Source: Pseudomonas sp. SST3 (GTDB lineage: Bacteria; Pseudomonadota; Gammaproteobacteria; Pseudomonadales; Pseudomonadaceae). Taken from it: DNA of 64,000 bases. Below are positions 37,722 to 47,853 of this stretch, in pieces (position 1 is the stretch's first letter; every line of letters starts with the position of its first letter). A model generated the notes under the pieces. It searched no databases. It saw nothing but the letters and a program-made list of their open reading frames with translations, and had not been told where the DNA came from. Location of the stretch: contig NZ_QORI02000004.1 in NCBI RefSeq assembly GCF_003325755.1, positions 216,188 to 280,187 on the forward strand, in the 5' to 3' direction. The position numbers were made by a program, and so were the translations under genes.

Positions 37722-38053
37722 ACAGCTGGCAACGTGGGTTGGGCGTTCAGCTTTAGCATTTTCAGCAACATCGGCCATGTTGGTGGGCTAAAGCCCACCC
37801 TACAGGGGAAACCCGGTGCCTGATTTCGTACGTAGGGTGGGCTGCAGTGCGTAGGGTGGGCTTCAGCCCACCAGCGACACTAGAGACACAACGTTTCGCA
37901 CCATCGCTGGCTGAGGCGCAACGCTGCCCGGCCCACCCTACCAAGCGGCGCGATTGAATCGGCGCGAACAACGAACGCAGCGGTCAAACGCTAGCCTCGC
38001 GTGCGTTGGCTGCGTGCTAATCTGCCCGGCCCTGCCGTGTTTGCGCCTGCCTG
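37722..38053. repeat. Region of GTGGGCT/AGCCCAC palindromes
   Basis: This 332-base gap carries several partial copies of one word: GGTGGGCTAAAGCCCACCCTACA (37782-37804), CGTAGGGTGGGCTGCAG (37831-37847), GTAGGGTGGGCTTCAGCCCACC (37851-37872) and GCCCACCCTACC (37931-37942). I see no gene in it. Confidence 0.6.
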
Positions 38054-39280
38054 ATGTCGACCCACGCCAAACTCCTGCTGAGCCACCAGCGCCCTTTCAT
38101 CAAGTTCTGGTTCGCTCGCGTTTTCACCGCCAGCGGCTTCCAGATGCTGGCCGTTGCTATTGGCTGGCACATGTATGAGCTGACCGGCAGCGTGCTCGAC
38201 CTCGGCCTGGTGGGCCTGGCCGAGTTCTTTCCGCGCCTGCTGTTCATTCTCTGGACCGGTCATGTCGCTGACCGCTTCGATCGGCGCCGTGTCGCGGCGC
38301 TGTGTCAGGGCTTGCAAGGGCTGATCGCCCTGTCGCTGGTGCTCGGGGCCGGCGGGCTGGGTGTGACGCGGGAGATGATCTTCGTGCTCGCGTTCCTGCT
38401 GGGCACCGCGCGGGCGTTCGAAGGCCCGGCCACCCAGGCGCTATTGCCGAGCCTGGTTCCCACACAACTGTTCCCGGCAGCTGTAGCGGCCTCATCTTCG
38501 GCCATGCAGACGGCCACGATCGTCGCACCTGCGCTTGGCGGTCTGTTGTTCGCCATCGGTCCGCTGTGGGTGTATGGGCCGGTAGCGCTGCTGTTCGCCT
38601 TTGCCTGTTGTTTGATGCTGAGCCTGCCGAAGCGTCCCGCGCCGCCAAAGCAAACCGGTCCGGCAATGGACAATCTGCTCGCCGGCATGCGCTTCATTCG
38701 CAGCCGTCCGGACATCTTCGGCGCCATTTCACTGGACATGTTTGCCGTGCTGCTCGGCGGTGCCACAGCGCTGTTGCCGGTGTTCGCCAAGGACATTCTG
38801 CTCACCGGGCCGTGGGGCCTCGGGCTGCTGCGCTCAGCACCGGCGGTGGGTGCGCTATTGATGTCCTTCTGGCTGGCGCGTTACCCGATAAACCGCCAAG
38901 TCGGGCGGGTCATGTTCGCGGCTGTCGGAGTGTTCGGCCTGGCGACCATCGCCTTCGGGCTGTCGACCTCGTTCTGGCTGTCGTTGGGCGTACTGGTGGT
39001 GCTCGGCGCAGCGGACATGATCAGCATGGTGATCCGCGGCGCCTTTGTGCAGCTGGAAACGCCGGACGCGATGCGCGGGCGGGTCAGTGCGGTCAATGGG
39101 TTGTTCATTGGCGCATCCAATCAGCTCGGCGAATTCGAGTCTGGCCTGACGGCTCACTGGTTCGGCACGGTGCCGGCTGTGGTGATCGGCGGGGTTGGTA
39201 CGCTGATCGTTACCGGCGTCTGGATGAAGCTGTTCCCAACCTTGACCAATCGGGACCAATTGCATCGAGATCTGGATTAG
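38054..39280 (+). CDS. MFS transporter, EntS/YbdA type
   Basis: The 408-residue inner-membrane protein has about 11-12 hydrophobic segments and the MFS loop motif GHVADRFDRRRVAAL after the second one. The family trait SAVNGLFIGASNQLGEFESG near residue 345 is typical of the MFS_3 group that includes the enterobactin exporter EntS. No siderophore genes are adjacent, so the substrate is unknown. The ribosome binding site is weak. Confidence 0.88.
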   Translation: MSTHAKLLLSHQRPFIKFWFARVFTASGFQMLAVAIGWHMYELTGSVLDLGLVGLAEFFPRLLFILWTGHVADRFDRRRVAALCQGLQGLIALSLVLGAGGLGVTREMIFVLAFLLGTARAFEGPATQALLPSLVPTQLFPAAVAASSSAMQTATIVAPALGGLLFAIGPLWVYGPVALLFAFACCLMLSLPKRPAPPKQTGPAMDNLLAGMRFIRSRPDIFGAISLDMFAVLLGGATALLPVFAKDILLTGPWGLGLLRSAPAVGALLMSFWLARYPINRQVGRVMFAAVGVFGLATIAFGLSTSFWLSLGVLVVLGAADMISMVIRGAFVQLETPDAMRGRVSAVNGLFIGASNQLGEFESGLTAHWFGTVPAVVIGGVGTLIVTGVWMKLFPTLTNRDQLHRDLD

Positions 39281-39368
39281 GTGGAAAAGACGCTTCGCAG
39301 TCTTCCCTACAACCGTAACCGGTCAACCGTAGGGAGGAAAACGGCGAAGCCTTTCGCCGTCCCGCCTC

Positions 39369-41572
39369 TTACAACAGCTTATCCATGGTGATTGGCAAAT
39401 CTCGCACCCGCTTGCCGGTGGCGTGATAGATCGCGTTGGCGACCGCTGCAGCGACACCGACGATGCCAATCTCGCCGACGCCCTTGGAGCCGAGCGCGTT
39501 AACGATCTCGTCCTTCTCCTCGACGAAAATCACGTCGATCTCGCCGATATCGGCGTTTACCGGGACGTGATATTCGGACAGGTTGTGGTTCATGTAACGA
39601 CCTAATGCGTGGTCATCATGGTTTCCTCATGCAGGGCCTGGCCGATGCCCCACACCACCCCACCGACGATCTGGTTGCCGGCGGTCTTGGGATTGACTAC
39701 CCGCCCGGCGGCCACGGCGCTCACCGCCCGGCTGACCTTGACCGTGCCCAGGTTCTCATCGACCCGTACTTCGATGAACACCGCCGAGTGCGTGGCGGTT
39801 GAATAGGCATTGCGCTTCTCGCCGGGCTTGACGCTCACCTCAGCCTCGAGCACGCCGCTGACGGCGACAATCTGTTCGATCTCAACGCTGTGCGCGGGCG
39901 AGGCCTTCATCCGCATCTGGCCTTCGACAAATTCGACATCGTCGAGCTTGGCCCCGGTAAATGGTGACACCGGCGACTGCTGCGCCGCATCGAGGATCTT
40001 CTGCCGCAACCCTTCGCAAGCTTGCTGCACCGCGCTGCCGACCGACGACACGGTCGCCGACCCGCCTTCCAGAGGCGCCTGGGAGAGGTTGGAATCGCCC
40101 AGGCGGAACTCGACACGCTCCAGCGGCAGGCCCATCGCCGCCGCAGCAATCTGGGTCATCACCGTGTAGGTACCGGTGCCGATGTCGGCGGTGGCGCTGC
40201 TGACTACCAGCCGACCATCCGGCCCCATGCAGGCCTTGGCGCTGGCCGGCATCTGAATCGCCTCCCAGACGCCGGTGGCCATGCCCCAGCCGATCAGCTG
40301 ATTGCCGTCGCGCATGCTGCGTGGCTCCATAGAGCGGCGCGACCAACCGAAACGCTCGGCGCCCTGCTCGTAGCACTGGCGCAGCTCCTTGCTGGAGTAA
40401 GGCTTGTCCGCGTTGCCGTTGCGCTCGGCATAGTTGGTCAGCCGCAAGGCTAGCGGGTCGACGGCCGCAGCATAGGCCAGCTCATCCATGGCGCATTCCA
40501 ATGCGTACACACCGATGGCCGCACCCGGTGCACGCATGTCCAGCGGGGTGTAAACGTCCAGCGGCACCAGCTGATAATCCAGCCGCACATTGGGGCACCG
40601 ATAGAGCATGCCGGACCACTCGACCTCATGCTCAGTGAAATCCTCGAAGCTCGAGGTCTGGCCAATCGCCTGATGCGTCAGGGCTTCCAGTTGGCCATTG
40701 GGTGCCGCGCCGAGTGAGATCCGCTGCAGACTGCGCGGCCGATAGCCGAAGGTGAACATCTGCTGTCGCTTGAGCGCCACGCGCACCGAACGCTGCAGTT
40801 TCAGCGCCGCCATCACGGCGAGGGGCAGCTGATACTGCGGGCGCAGCCCGGAGCCGAAAGCGCCGCCAACGAAAGGTGAAATGACGCGGATCCGGCCCTC
40901 CATGCCGAACACTTCCTCCAGATAACGCATGCAGTTCTGCACGCCCTGAGTCTTGTCGTAGACCTCCAGGTTGCCTTCCGGAAAATAGTGGACGGTGGAG
41001 GCATGCGGCTCCATCGGGTTGTGGTGCTCGACCGGCGTGGTGTATTCGAGATCAAGCCGGAGCATCGCGCCACGCAATGCAGCCTCCACGTCGCCACGGG
41101 CCGGGGGCAGCTCGGCCGGCGCTTTGTGCATGGTTTCCAGCTCGCTGAGCAGGTCGGTCCGGTGCGGCTCGCACTCGTATTCCACGCGCACCAGGCTGCC
41201 GGCATAACGGGCCAGTTCAAGGTTCTCAGCGACCACCAGCGCAACCGGCTGGCCGCTGTAAAGGATGCGATCGTTGTACAACGGTCGAAACGGGGAACCC
41301 TCGGCGGCATCATCGTCCTCGTAAGGTTCGTCGTAACTGGCGATCGGCGGGCGGTTCTGGTGAGTCAGCACCAGCTCGACGCCAGGCACCGTCTCGGCCG
41401 CGCTGGCATCGATGCTAAGGATCCTGCCCCGGGCAATGCTGCTATTGACTACGCTGCCGTAGAGCAGACCGGGCACCTGGAATTCTGCAGCGTACTGCGC
41501 CTTACCTGTGACCTTGAGCGGGCCGTCGACGCGATCGATGGGCTGGCCGAAGGGAGAAGAGGCAGGTTTCAT
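39369..41572 (-). pseudogene. PaoC-like molybdenum aldehyde oxidoreductase large subunit, frameshifted
   Basis: The protein is a xanthine-oxidase-family molybdopterin subunit (PFGQPIDRVDGPLKVTGKAQYAAEF; FVGGAFGSGLRPQYQLPLAVMAALKL; MRAPGAAIGVYALECAMDEL). The frame ends early after ALHEETMMTTH at 39602-39604. The expected continuation GRYMNHNLSEYHVPVNAD is read one frame over and runs to the natural end RDLPITMDKLL at 39369. One missing C in ACC(C)AC near 39610-39613 explains it. Corrected length is about 734 residues, like PaoC (732). The catalytic Glu of this family lies in GSKGVGEIG, downstream of the shift. The gene overlaps the FAD-subunit stop by a base or so. Confidence 0.88.
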
Positions 41573-42555
41573 CAGGCGGCTCCTTTGGCGGCATCGGTCA
41601 GGGCACGCACAATGGTGCGCCGGCCCAGTTCGATCTTGAAAGTGTTGTGTTCGAAGCCGCTGGCGCCCTCTAGCAGGATCTCAGCAGCGGCTGTGAATGC
41701 GGCCTCGTCAGCAGATTTGCCGACCAGCGCCGCCTCCGCTTCGGCCTTGCGCCACGGTTTGTGCGCCACACCACCCATGGCGATGCGGGCGTTGTGGATG
41801 CCGGTGCCGCTCATCTCCAACGCTGCCGCCACCGAGACCAGGGCGAAAGCATAGGAAGCGCGGTCGCGCACCTTGAGGTAGCTGCAGTTCGTAGCAAAAC
41901 CCTGCGCCGGCAGCTCGACCGCGGTGATCAGCTCGCCGTCGGCCAGCATGTTGTCACGGTCTGGTGTGTCGCCCGGCAAGCGATGGAAGTCGGCGAAGGA
42001 TATCCGCCGCTCGCCGTGCGGCCCTTGCAGCTGCACCACGGCTTCCAATGCGGCCAGGGCTACGCACATGTCAGATGGATGCACAGCGATGCACGCCTCG
42101 CTGTGCCCGAGAACCGCGTGGATACGGTTGAGGCCATCGCGCGCCGAGCAACCACTGCCGGGCTCACGCTTGTTGCATGGCGTGGTGCTGTCGTAGAAGT
42201 AGTAGCAACGGGTGCGCTGCAACAGGTTGCCGCCCGTGGTGGCCATGTTACGCAGCTGTGGCGAGGCGCCTGCGAGAATCGCCTGGGACAGCAATGGATA
42301 GCGTTGTTGCACCAGCGGATGCCAAGCCAGATCCGAGTTGCTCACCAGCGCACCGATACGTAGTCCGCCGCCCTCCGTCTCCTCGATGTCGGCCATCGGC
42401 AGACGCGTAATGTCGATCAGCTGCGCCGGGCGGGTGACGTTTTCTTTCATCAGGTCGAGCAGATTGGTGCCGCCCGCAATATATCGGCTGTTCGGCCGGT
42501 ACAGGCCGATGGCTTCGTCGATGGCCGCTGGTCGTGCGTAGCTGAACGGGTTCAC
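41572..42555 (-). CDS. PaoB-like FAD-binding subunit of molybdenum aldehyde oxidoreductase
   Basis: The 327-residue protein is the FAD subunit ([31 protein letters not shown]). It carries the cysteine segment [21 protein letters not shown] typical of the PaoB subgroup, which binds an additional 4Fe-4S cluster absent from ordinary xanthine dehydrogenase FAD subunits. It shuttles electrons between the molybdenum/2Fe-2S subunits and the acceptor. Its start overlaps the small-subunit stop and its end overlaps the large-subunit start, showing translational coupling. Confidence 0.93.
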   Translation of the reverse strand: MNPFSYARPAAIDEAIGLYRPNSRYIAGGTNLLDLMKENVTRPAQLIDITRLPMADIEETEGGGLRIGALVSNSDLAWHPLVQQRYPLLSQAILAGASPQLRNMATTGGNLLQRTRCYYFYDSTTPCNKREPGSGCSARDGLNRIHAVLGHSEACIAVHPSDMCVALAALEAVVQLQGPHGERRISFADFHRLPGDTPDRDNMLADGELITAVELPAQGFATNCSYLKVRDRASYAFALVSVAAALEMSGTGIHNARIAMGGVAHKPWRKAEAEAALVGKSADEAAFTAAAEILLEGASGFEHNTFKIELGRRTIVRALTDAAKGAA

Positions 42556-43082
42556 GGCTTCACCTCCCGCACGGCGGTGAGGCGGTCGCGCGTCTGCGGT
42601 ATCGCTTCTTCGATTGCTGCGAGGATGTTCGGATAGGCGCCGCAGCGGCAGAGGTTGCCACTCATTTGTTCGCGCAGATCGTCGCGGGTCTGCGCGTGAC
42701 CTTCAGCCACCAGGCCGACCGCCGAGCAGATCTGCCCCGGCGTGCAATAACCGCATTGGAAGGCGTCGTGACTGACGAAGGCGGCCTGCATCGGATGCAG
42801 CTCCTCGCCTTGGGCAAGTCCCTCGATGGTCGTCAGCCGAGCGCCGTCGTGCATGATCGCCAGGGTCAGGCATGAGTTGATCCGCTTGCCATTGAGCAAT
42901 ACCGTGCAAGCGCCACATTGGCCGTGGTCGCAACCTTTCTTGGTGCCAGTCAGATGCAGTTGCTCGCGTAGCAGATCGAGCAGCGTGGTCCAGGGATATA
43001 CCTCAACCTGGCGGCTCTGGCCGTTCAACTCAAGGGTTATCGGGCAGGCGGCGGCACCTGCAGGAGAGGATGTTTCGCTCAT
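42552..43082 (-). CDS. PaoA-like 2Fe-2S subunit of molybdenum aldehyde oxidoreductase
   Basis: The 176-residue protein has a plant-type 2Fe-2S ferredoxin domain ([22 protein letters not shown]) and the second all-helical 2Fe-2S domain (CGYCTPGQ and [12 protein letters not shown]). Start 43082 (MSETSSPAG) has GAGG five bases upstream. It lacks the long N-terminal twin-arginine leader of E. coli PaoA (229 residues), so export to the periplasm is not supported and the enzyme may be cytoplasmic. Confidence 0.93.
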   Translation of the reverse strand: MSETSSPAGAAACPITLELNGQSRQVEVYPWTTLLDLLREQLHLTGTKKGCDHGQCGACTVLLNGKRINSCLTLAIMHDGARLTTIEGLAQGEELHPMQAAFVSHDAFQCGYCTPGQICSAVGLVAEGHAQTRDDLREQMSGNLCRCGAYPNILAAIEEAIPQTRDRLTAVREVKP

Positions 43083-43355
43083 GGCAGCCTCACGGTTTTG
43101 GGGGCCGTCCGGCACCTGTTCTGCGCAGGCTCGCCGACGACCTCAGGCATTGGGTGCGCTGTCCGTGCGTCTAGGGGTACGACTGCCCAAGCGGGAAGAT
43201 TGTTCAGCCGGGCCATGAGTCGCCAAGGGCGAGATAGGCAGGAGGCCCCATGACAGGTACCGCTGTCCAACCGCCGCCCGGCAGGCATATGTGGAGCGTG
43301 CTAATCAGGAAGTCAAGCGCCATGCAACCATCGCATGCGGCCCGGCATTGGCTCT
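43083..43355. other. Intergenic region upstream of the oxidoreductase operon
   Basis: This region should contain the promoter of the three-subunit operon, as it separates it from the xdhC-mocA pair on the same strand. No clear promoter or hairpin is seen. Confidence 0.4.
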
Positions 43356-43958
43356 TCAGCCTGGGCGGCGGTCTCCTGGACGGTCGATATCCTGCAGTAC
43401 GCCAGGGTCGTCCAGCTCGATTTCAATCACCTGCGAATCGACGAACAGCCCTTGAGCCCCTCTGTCGTCGCCCAGCATCAGTAGCTGATCGAGGTAGTGA
43501 GCGCCGATCCCGCGTGGATGGCCGCGCTGGCCCCGGTAGGTTGGCACCACCAATCGCTGCGGCTGGATGGCAGCAGCGATGCGAGCGATGCTTTCGCGCC
43601 GCACGTAGGGCATATCACCCAGCGCCACGAGCCAGCCGCGGCGAGCCGATCGATGAGCCACAGCCTGCGCTAGGCTATGACCGAGGCCGTTGCTGCGCAC
43701 CGACAGGATCTCGGCACCCAGACCCTCACCGATTTGATTCAGCCAGGCCAGCAACCGCTGGTTGTCGTCGCGGGCCACGACCAGCAGCCATTCGGCGACG
43801 CCGCTCAGTGCGCTCAACGTCTCGGCCAATACTGGCGACGCATCGGGTGCGTCGGTACTGGGCGAGAGCAGCTTGTCCTCATCGCGGTGCTCGCGATAAC
43901 GGCTCCCCTGTCCCGCAGCGAGGACGACGGCGCACACCCCCTCGATCGAATCAGGCAC
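43356..43958 (-). CDS. Molybdenum cofactor cytidylyl/guanylyltransferase-like protein (MocA/MobA family)
   Basis: The ~200-residue nucleotidyltransferase has the signature VLAAGQGSRYREHRDEDKLL and LGDMPYVRRESI, with HPRGIGAHYLDQL near the C-terminus. Such proteins attach CMP to the molybdenum cofactor for xanthine-oxidase-family enzymes. The GTG start at 43958 overlaps the end of xdhC by 8 bases and gives VPDSIEGVCAVVLAAG. Its position with xdhC next to a molybdenum oxidoreductase fits maturation of that enzyme. Confidence 0.88.
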   Translation of the reverse strand: MPDSIEGVCAVVLAAGQGSRYREHRDEDKLLSPSTDAPDASPVLAETLSALSGVAEWLLVVARDDNQRLLAWLNQIGEGLGAEILSVRSNGLGHSLAQAVAHRSARRGWLVALGDMPYVRRESIARIAAAIQPQRLVVPTYRGQRGHPRGIGAHYLDQLLMLGDDRGAQGLFVDSQVIEIELDDPGVLQDIDRPGDRRPG

Positions 43959-44928
43959 AACGCCGCGCCGCCGCGGCCTGCTCGCGCTGCGCGCCATTCT
44001 TGATCGCCACCACCTGCGCCATCAGCGACAGCGCGATCTCGGCCGGCGTGCGACTGCCGATGGGCAAGCCGATGGGCCCGTGCAAGCGGTTCACTTCATG
44101 CTCGCCCAACCCCAGCGTCAATAGGCGCGACCTGCGCTTCTCGTTGTTGAGACGCGAGCCCAGCGCACCGATATAAAACGCCTCGGACCGCAGCGCGGTG
44201 AGCAGCGCCATGTCGTCCAGCCGTGGGTCATGGGTCAGCGCAACGATAGCGGTGTGCGAGTCCGGCTCGATGGTCACCACCGCATCGTCCGGCATGCCCG
44301 GCACGAAGCGTACGTCGGCGTCACGCCAGCCATGATCGTAGCCTTCACGGGGATCACAGATCAGCACTTCGAACCCGAGCCCAAGCGCGAGGTCGGTGGT
44401 ATAGCGTGATAGCTGGCCGGCGCCAATCATCAATAGCCGCCAGGTTGGCCCGAAGGGTGCACGCAGGTTCGTGCCGTCGAACTGTAGACATTCACTGCGC
44501 CCGGCGGGGACCAGGCTGACGACGCCACTGGCCATGTCGAGACAGCGCACCAGCCGCTCATGACCGGCGCAGCGCTGCAGCAGTTCGTCGAGCCAGGTCA
44601 CGTCGTGCAACGGCTCCTCCAGCAGGCGCAGGGTACCCCCACACGGCAGCCCGAAGCGCGCGGATTCTTCCTTGCTGACGCCATAGGTAATCAGCTCGCA
44701 GGCTTTGCCCCGGCTGGTGATGGCCTGGCGGCGGGCCAGCAGATCGTCTTCGATGCAGCCGCCGGACACCGACCCTTCCACCTGGCCATCGTCACGCAGC
44801 GCCAGCAGCGCACCTACCGGTCTCGGCGCGCTGCCCCAGGTTTCCAGGACGGTATAAAGCATCACCTCATGGCCATCGCGCAGCCAGTGGCGGGCACGGC
44901 GCAGCACCGCCAGATCCACACTGTCCAT
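43951..44928 (-). CDS. xdhC: XdhC/PaoD-family molybdenum cofactor insertion protein
   Basis: The 325-residue chaperone binds molybdenum cofactor and promotes its sulfuration and insertion into xanthine-oxidase-family enzymes. N-terminal XdhC/CoxI domain: TVLETWGSAPRPVGA, GSVSGGCIEDD, CGGTLRLLEEP. C-terminal Rossmann domain: LLMIGAGQLSRYTTDLALGLGF, DPREGY, THDPRLDD, YIGALGSR. Start 44928 has GAGGG upstream. It is first on the minus strand before mocA and the PaoABC-like genes. Confidence 0.93.
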   Translation of the reverse strand: MDSVDLAVLRRARHWLRDGHEVMLYTVLETWGSAPRPVGALLALRDDGQVEGSVSGGCIEDDLLARRQAITSRGKACELITYGVSKEESARFGLPCGGTLRLLEEPLHDVTWLDELLQRCAGHERLVRCLDMASGVVSLVPAGRSECLQFDGTNLRAPFGPTWRLLMIGAGQLSRYTTDLALGLGFEVLICDPREGYDHGWRDADVRFVPGMPDDAVVTIEPDSHTAIVALTHDPRLDDMALLTALRSEAFYIGALGSRLNNEKRRSRLLTLGLGEHEVNRLHGPIGLPIGSRTPAEIALSLMAQVVAIKNGAQREQAAAARRCA

Positions 44929-45222
44929 CTTTCCCTCATCGGTTTCGGTCGAAACGCCGATCAAACCGGCATGCCTTCAATGACTGACCGGAGTAGCGGT
45001 TAGTTCGCCGCCGCATGGATGCCTACCCACAGACGCCGGGCCGCCACGCCTGACGAAACCCGTCGGTCACACAACTGGAAATTCAACCCGATGCGGGGCC
45101 GGTGTAAGATGCGCGGCTTTTGTGCGCAACGCCCTGCTAGGCTTTGCTGTAGCAAGCGAATTGCCCCAAGAGGCAAAGATACCCAAACCGCCTGCCCTGA
45201 CCGGGACACACGAGGATTGACC

Positions 45223-46518
45223 ATGCTGGAGAAGCTGTTTCAACTCAAAGCGCACAACACCACGCTGCGCACCGAGATGCTTGCCGGTCTCACCACCTTC
45301 CTGACGATGGCCTACATCCTCTTCGTCAACCCGAGCATACTTGCCGAAACCGGCATGGATCACGGCGCGGTGTTCGTCGCTACCTGCCTGGCCGCCGCCA
45401 TCGGCTCGGCGATCATGGGGCTCGTGGCCAACTACCCGATCGCCCTGGCACCGGGCATGGGGCTCAACGCCTTCTTCACCTACACCGTGGTGCTGACCAT
45501 GGGCTACACGTGGCAGACCGCGCTGGGTGCGGTATTCCTCTCTGGTGTGATTTTCTTCCTGCTGTCGATCTTCAAGATCCGCGAATGGATCATTCACAGC
45601 ATTCCGCTGGCGTTGCGCTCGGGCATCGCTGCGGGTATCGGCCTGTTCCTGGCGATCATCGCCCTGAAAAACGCCGGCATCGTTGTCGATAACCCGGCGA
45701 CACTGGTCGGCCTCGGCGACCTGACCGCCGGCGGCCCGATGCTGGCCTGCCTGGGCTTCTTCCTGATCGCTGCGCTGGCCTACCGCAAGGTCACCGGCGC
45801 GGTGATGATCGGCATTCTGGTAGTGACCGGGCTGTCGATCCTGCTCGGCCTGTCTCAGCTCAACGGTGTCGTCTCGATGCCACCCTCGCTGATGCCGACC
45901 CTGATGCAACTGGACATCATGGGCGCGCTGGATATCGGCCTGCTTAGCGTGATCTTCGCCTTCCTGTTCGTCGATCTGTTCGACACCTCCGGCACGCTCA
46001 TCGGCGTGGCGCAGAAGGCCAACCTGTTGGATAAGGACGGCAGGATGCCGCGCCTGGGCCGCGCCCTGCTCGCCGATAGCACCGCGACCATGGCCGGCGC
46101 CGCACTGGGTACCTCGACCACCACCAGCTACATCGAATCCGCTGCGGGTATCAGCGCTGGTGGGCGCACCGGCCTTACCGCCTGCGTGGTTGCGCTGCTG
46201 TTTCTGCTGAGCCTGTTCTTCGCACCGCTCGCTGGCGCCGTGCCCGCCTATGCCACGGCGCCAGCGTTGCTGTTCGTCGCCGTGCTGATGATGAGCAGCC
46301 TGGCCAACATAGACTGGGACGATCTCACCGTCGCCGCACCGGTGGCCATCGCCGCGCTGGCCATGCCGCTGACCTTCTCCATCGCCAACGGCATCGCCTT
46401 CGGCTTCATCGCCTGGACCGCGATCAAGCTGCTCGCCGGCCGCTGGCGCGAGCTGAGCCCGGCGATGTGGATTCTCTCGATCCTGTTTGTGGTCAAGCTG
46501 GGCTGGTTCGCCGGCTGA
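45223..46518 (+). CDS. Purine (adenine/guanine/hypoxanthine) permease, AzgA-type NCS2 family
   Basis: The 431-residue inner-membrane protein has about 12-14 hydrophobic segments. Family motifs include GLTTFLTMAYILFVNPSIL, APGMGLNAFFTY, LFDTSGTLIGVAQKA and GTSTTTSYIESAAGISAGGRTGLTA. GAGGATTGACC precedes the chosen ATG at 45223; upstream in-frame codons from 45019 do not look like the family. The ATG is divergent from xdhC. The neighbourhood with a xanthine-dehydrogenase-like enzyme could suggest purine use, but that enzyme is PaoABC-like. Confidence 0.93.
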   Translation: MLEKLFQLKAHNTTLRTEMLAGLTTFLTMAYILFVNPSILAETGMDHGAVFVATCLAAAIGSAIMGLVANYPIALAPGMGLNAFFTYTVVLTMGYTWQTALGAVFLSGVIFFLLSIFKIREWIIHSIPLALRSGIAAGIGLFLAIIALKNAGIVVDNPATLVGLGDLTAGGPMLACLGFFLIAALAYRKVTGAVMIGILVVTGLSILLGLSQLNGVVSMPPSLMPTLMQLDIMGALDIGLLSVIFAFLFVDLFDTSGTLIGVAQKANLLDKDGRMPRLGRALLADSTATMAGAALGTSTTTSYIESAAGISAGGRTGLTACVVALLFLLSLFFAPLAGAVPAYATAPALLFVAVLMMSSLANIDWDDLTVAAPVAIAALAMPLTFSIANGIAFGFIAWTAIKLLAGRWRELSPAMWILSILFVVKLGWFAG

Positions 46519-46524
46519 CGCCCC

Positions 46525-46597
46525 GTAGGGTGGATGACGCTTTTCTCATCCACCTTCCGCGCGGTAACGGTGGATGGATGAAGCGTCATCACCCTAC
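46525..46597. repeat. GTAGGGTGGA-family palindrome before trmA
   Basis: GTAGGGTGGATGACGCTTTTC opens and GAAGCGTCATCACCCTAC closes, with TCATCCACC / GGTGGATGGATGA pairing within. It ends 28 bases before trmA. Confidence 0.75.
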
Positions 46598-46624
46598 GAT
46601 TTATCTGCCATTCCAAGAGTCTTC

Positions 46625-47716
46625 ATGAGCGCTCCGCAATTCGACCCCGCCACTTACGATGCCCAACTCGCCGACAAGACCGCCCGGCTGGTCGAGCTGC
46701 TAGCGCCCTTCGATGCGCCGGCTCCAGAAGTCTTCGACTCCCCACGCGAGCATTACCGGCTGCGCACCGAGTTCCGCCTTTGGCGCGAGGACGGCCAGCG
46801 GCACTATGCGATGTTCGAGCAGGGGGACAAGCACACACCGATCCTGATCGACGACTTCCCCATCGCCAGCCGCCGCATCAACGAGCTGATGCCGCAGTTG
46901 AAAGCCGCGTGGCAGGCCTCGGAAACCCTGAGCTTCAAACTGTTCCAGGTCGAGTTCCTGACCACCTTGTCCGGTGATGCGCTGATTACCCTCGCCTACC
47001 ACCGTCCGCTGAATGAAGCCTGGCAGGCCGAGGCCGAACTGCTTGCGGCCAGCCTCGGCGTCAGCATTATCGGGCGTTCCAAGGGCAAGCGCATCGTCAT
47101 TGGCCGAGATTATGTAACCGAGCAACTGACGGTCGCCGGTCGCACCTTCAGCTATCGTCAGCCGGAAGGCGCCTTCACTCAACCCAACGGCGAAATCTGC
47201 CAGAAGATGCTGAACTGGGCTTACGACGTGCTGGGCGAACGCACCGACGACTTGCTCGAGCTCTACTGCGGTAACGGCAATTTCACCCTGCCGCTAGCGA
47301 CCCGTGTGCGCAAGGCGCTTGCTACCGAGATCAGCAAATCCTCGGTGAGCGCGGCGCTGGCCAACCTCGACGATAATGGCGTCGACAACGTCAGGCTGGT
47401 GCGCCTGTCGGCGGAGGAGCTGACCCAGGCCCTCAACGAAGTGCGGCCGTTCCGCCGCCTGGCTGGCATTGACCTGAAGAGCTACGATTTCGGCAGCGTC
47501 TTCGTCGACCCACCCCGCGCAGGAATGGACCCGGACACCTGCGAACTGACCCGTCGCTTCGAGCGCATCCTCTATATCTCATGCAATCCTGAGACGCTGG
47601 CGGCCAACATCGCCCAGTTGCACGACACCCACCGCATCGAGCGCTGCGCCCTGTTCGATCAGTTTCCCTATACCCACCACATGGAATCCGGCGTGCTGTT
47701 GGTGCGGCGCAACTGA
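46625..47716 (+). CDS. trmA: tRNA (uracil-5-)-methyltransferase
   Basis: The 363-residue enzyme makes m5U54 in the T-loop of tRNA. SAM-binding [14 protein letters not shown], catalytic-site [10 protein letters not shown] and the nucleophile segment [13 protein letters not shown] are present. Start 46625 ([22 protein letters not shown]) gives the family length (about 366). Upstream in-frame codons are in repeat DNA. Confidence 0.96.
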   Translation: MSAPQFDPATYDAQLADKTARLVELLAPFDAPAPEVFDSPREHYRLRTEFRLWREDGQRHYAMFEQGDKHTPILIDDFPIASRRINELMPQLKAAWQASETLSFKLFQVEFLTTLSGDALITLAYHRPLNEAWQAEAELLAASLGVSIIGRSKGKRIVIGRDYVTEQLTVAGRTFSYRQPEGAFTQPNGEICQKMLNWAYDVLGERTDDLLELYCGNGNFTLPLATRVRKALATEISKSSVSAALANLDDNGVDNVRLVRLSAEELTQALNEVRPFRRLAGIDLKSYDFGSVFVDPPRAGMDPDTCELTRRFERILYISCNPETLAANIAQLHDTHRIERCALFDQFPYTHHMESGVLLVRRN

Positions 47717-47853
47717 GCGATAATCCAGAGCCGATCGAGGCCTGATGTGAACGCTGCGCAGTAGCGCGAGCGGCGAGCATCGAGATGGTCGAGGTCGCGC
47801 GTGCTGATCGCCCAGGCAGCGGAGCGCCATTCGCAGCGGTGGAGCCCCACTTG

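Noticed and set aside
45000..45222. Possible purine riboswitch before the purine permease
   Set aside because: No conserved purine-aptamer core or three-way junction could be made out, and such riboswitches are mainly known upstream of these genes in Firmicutes.
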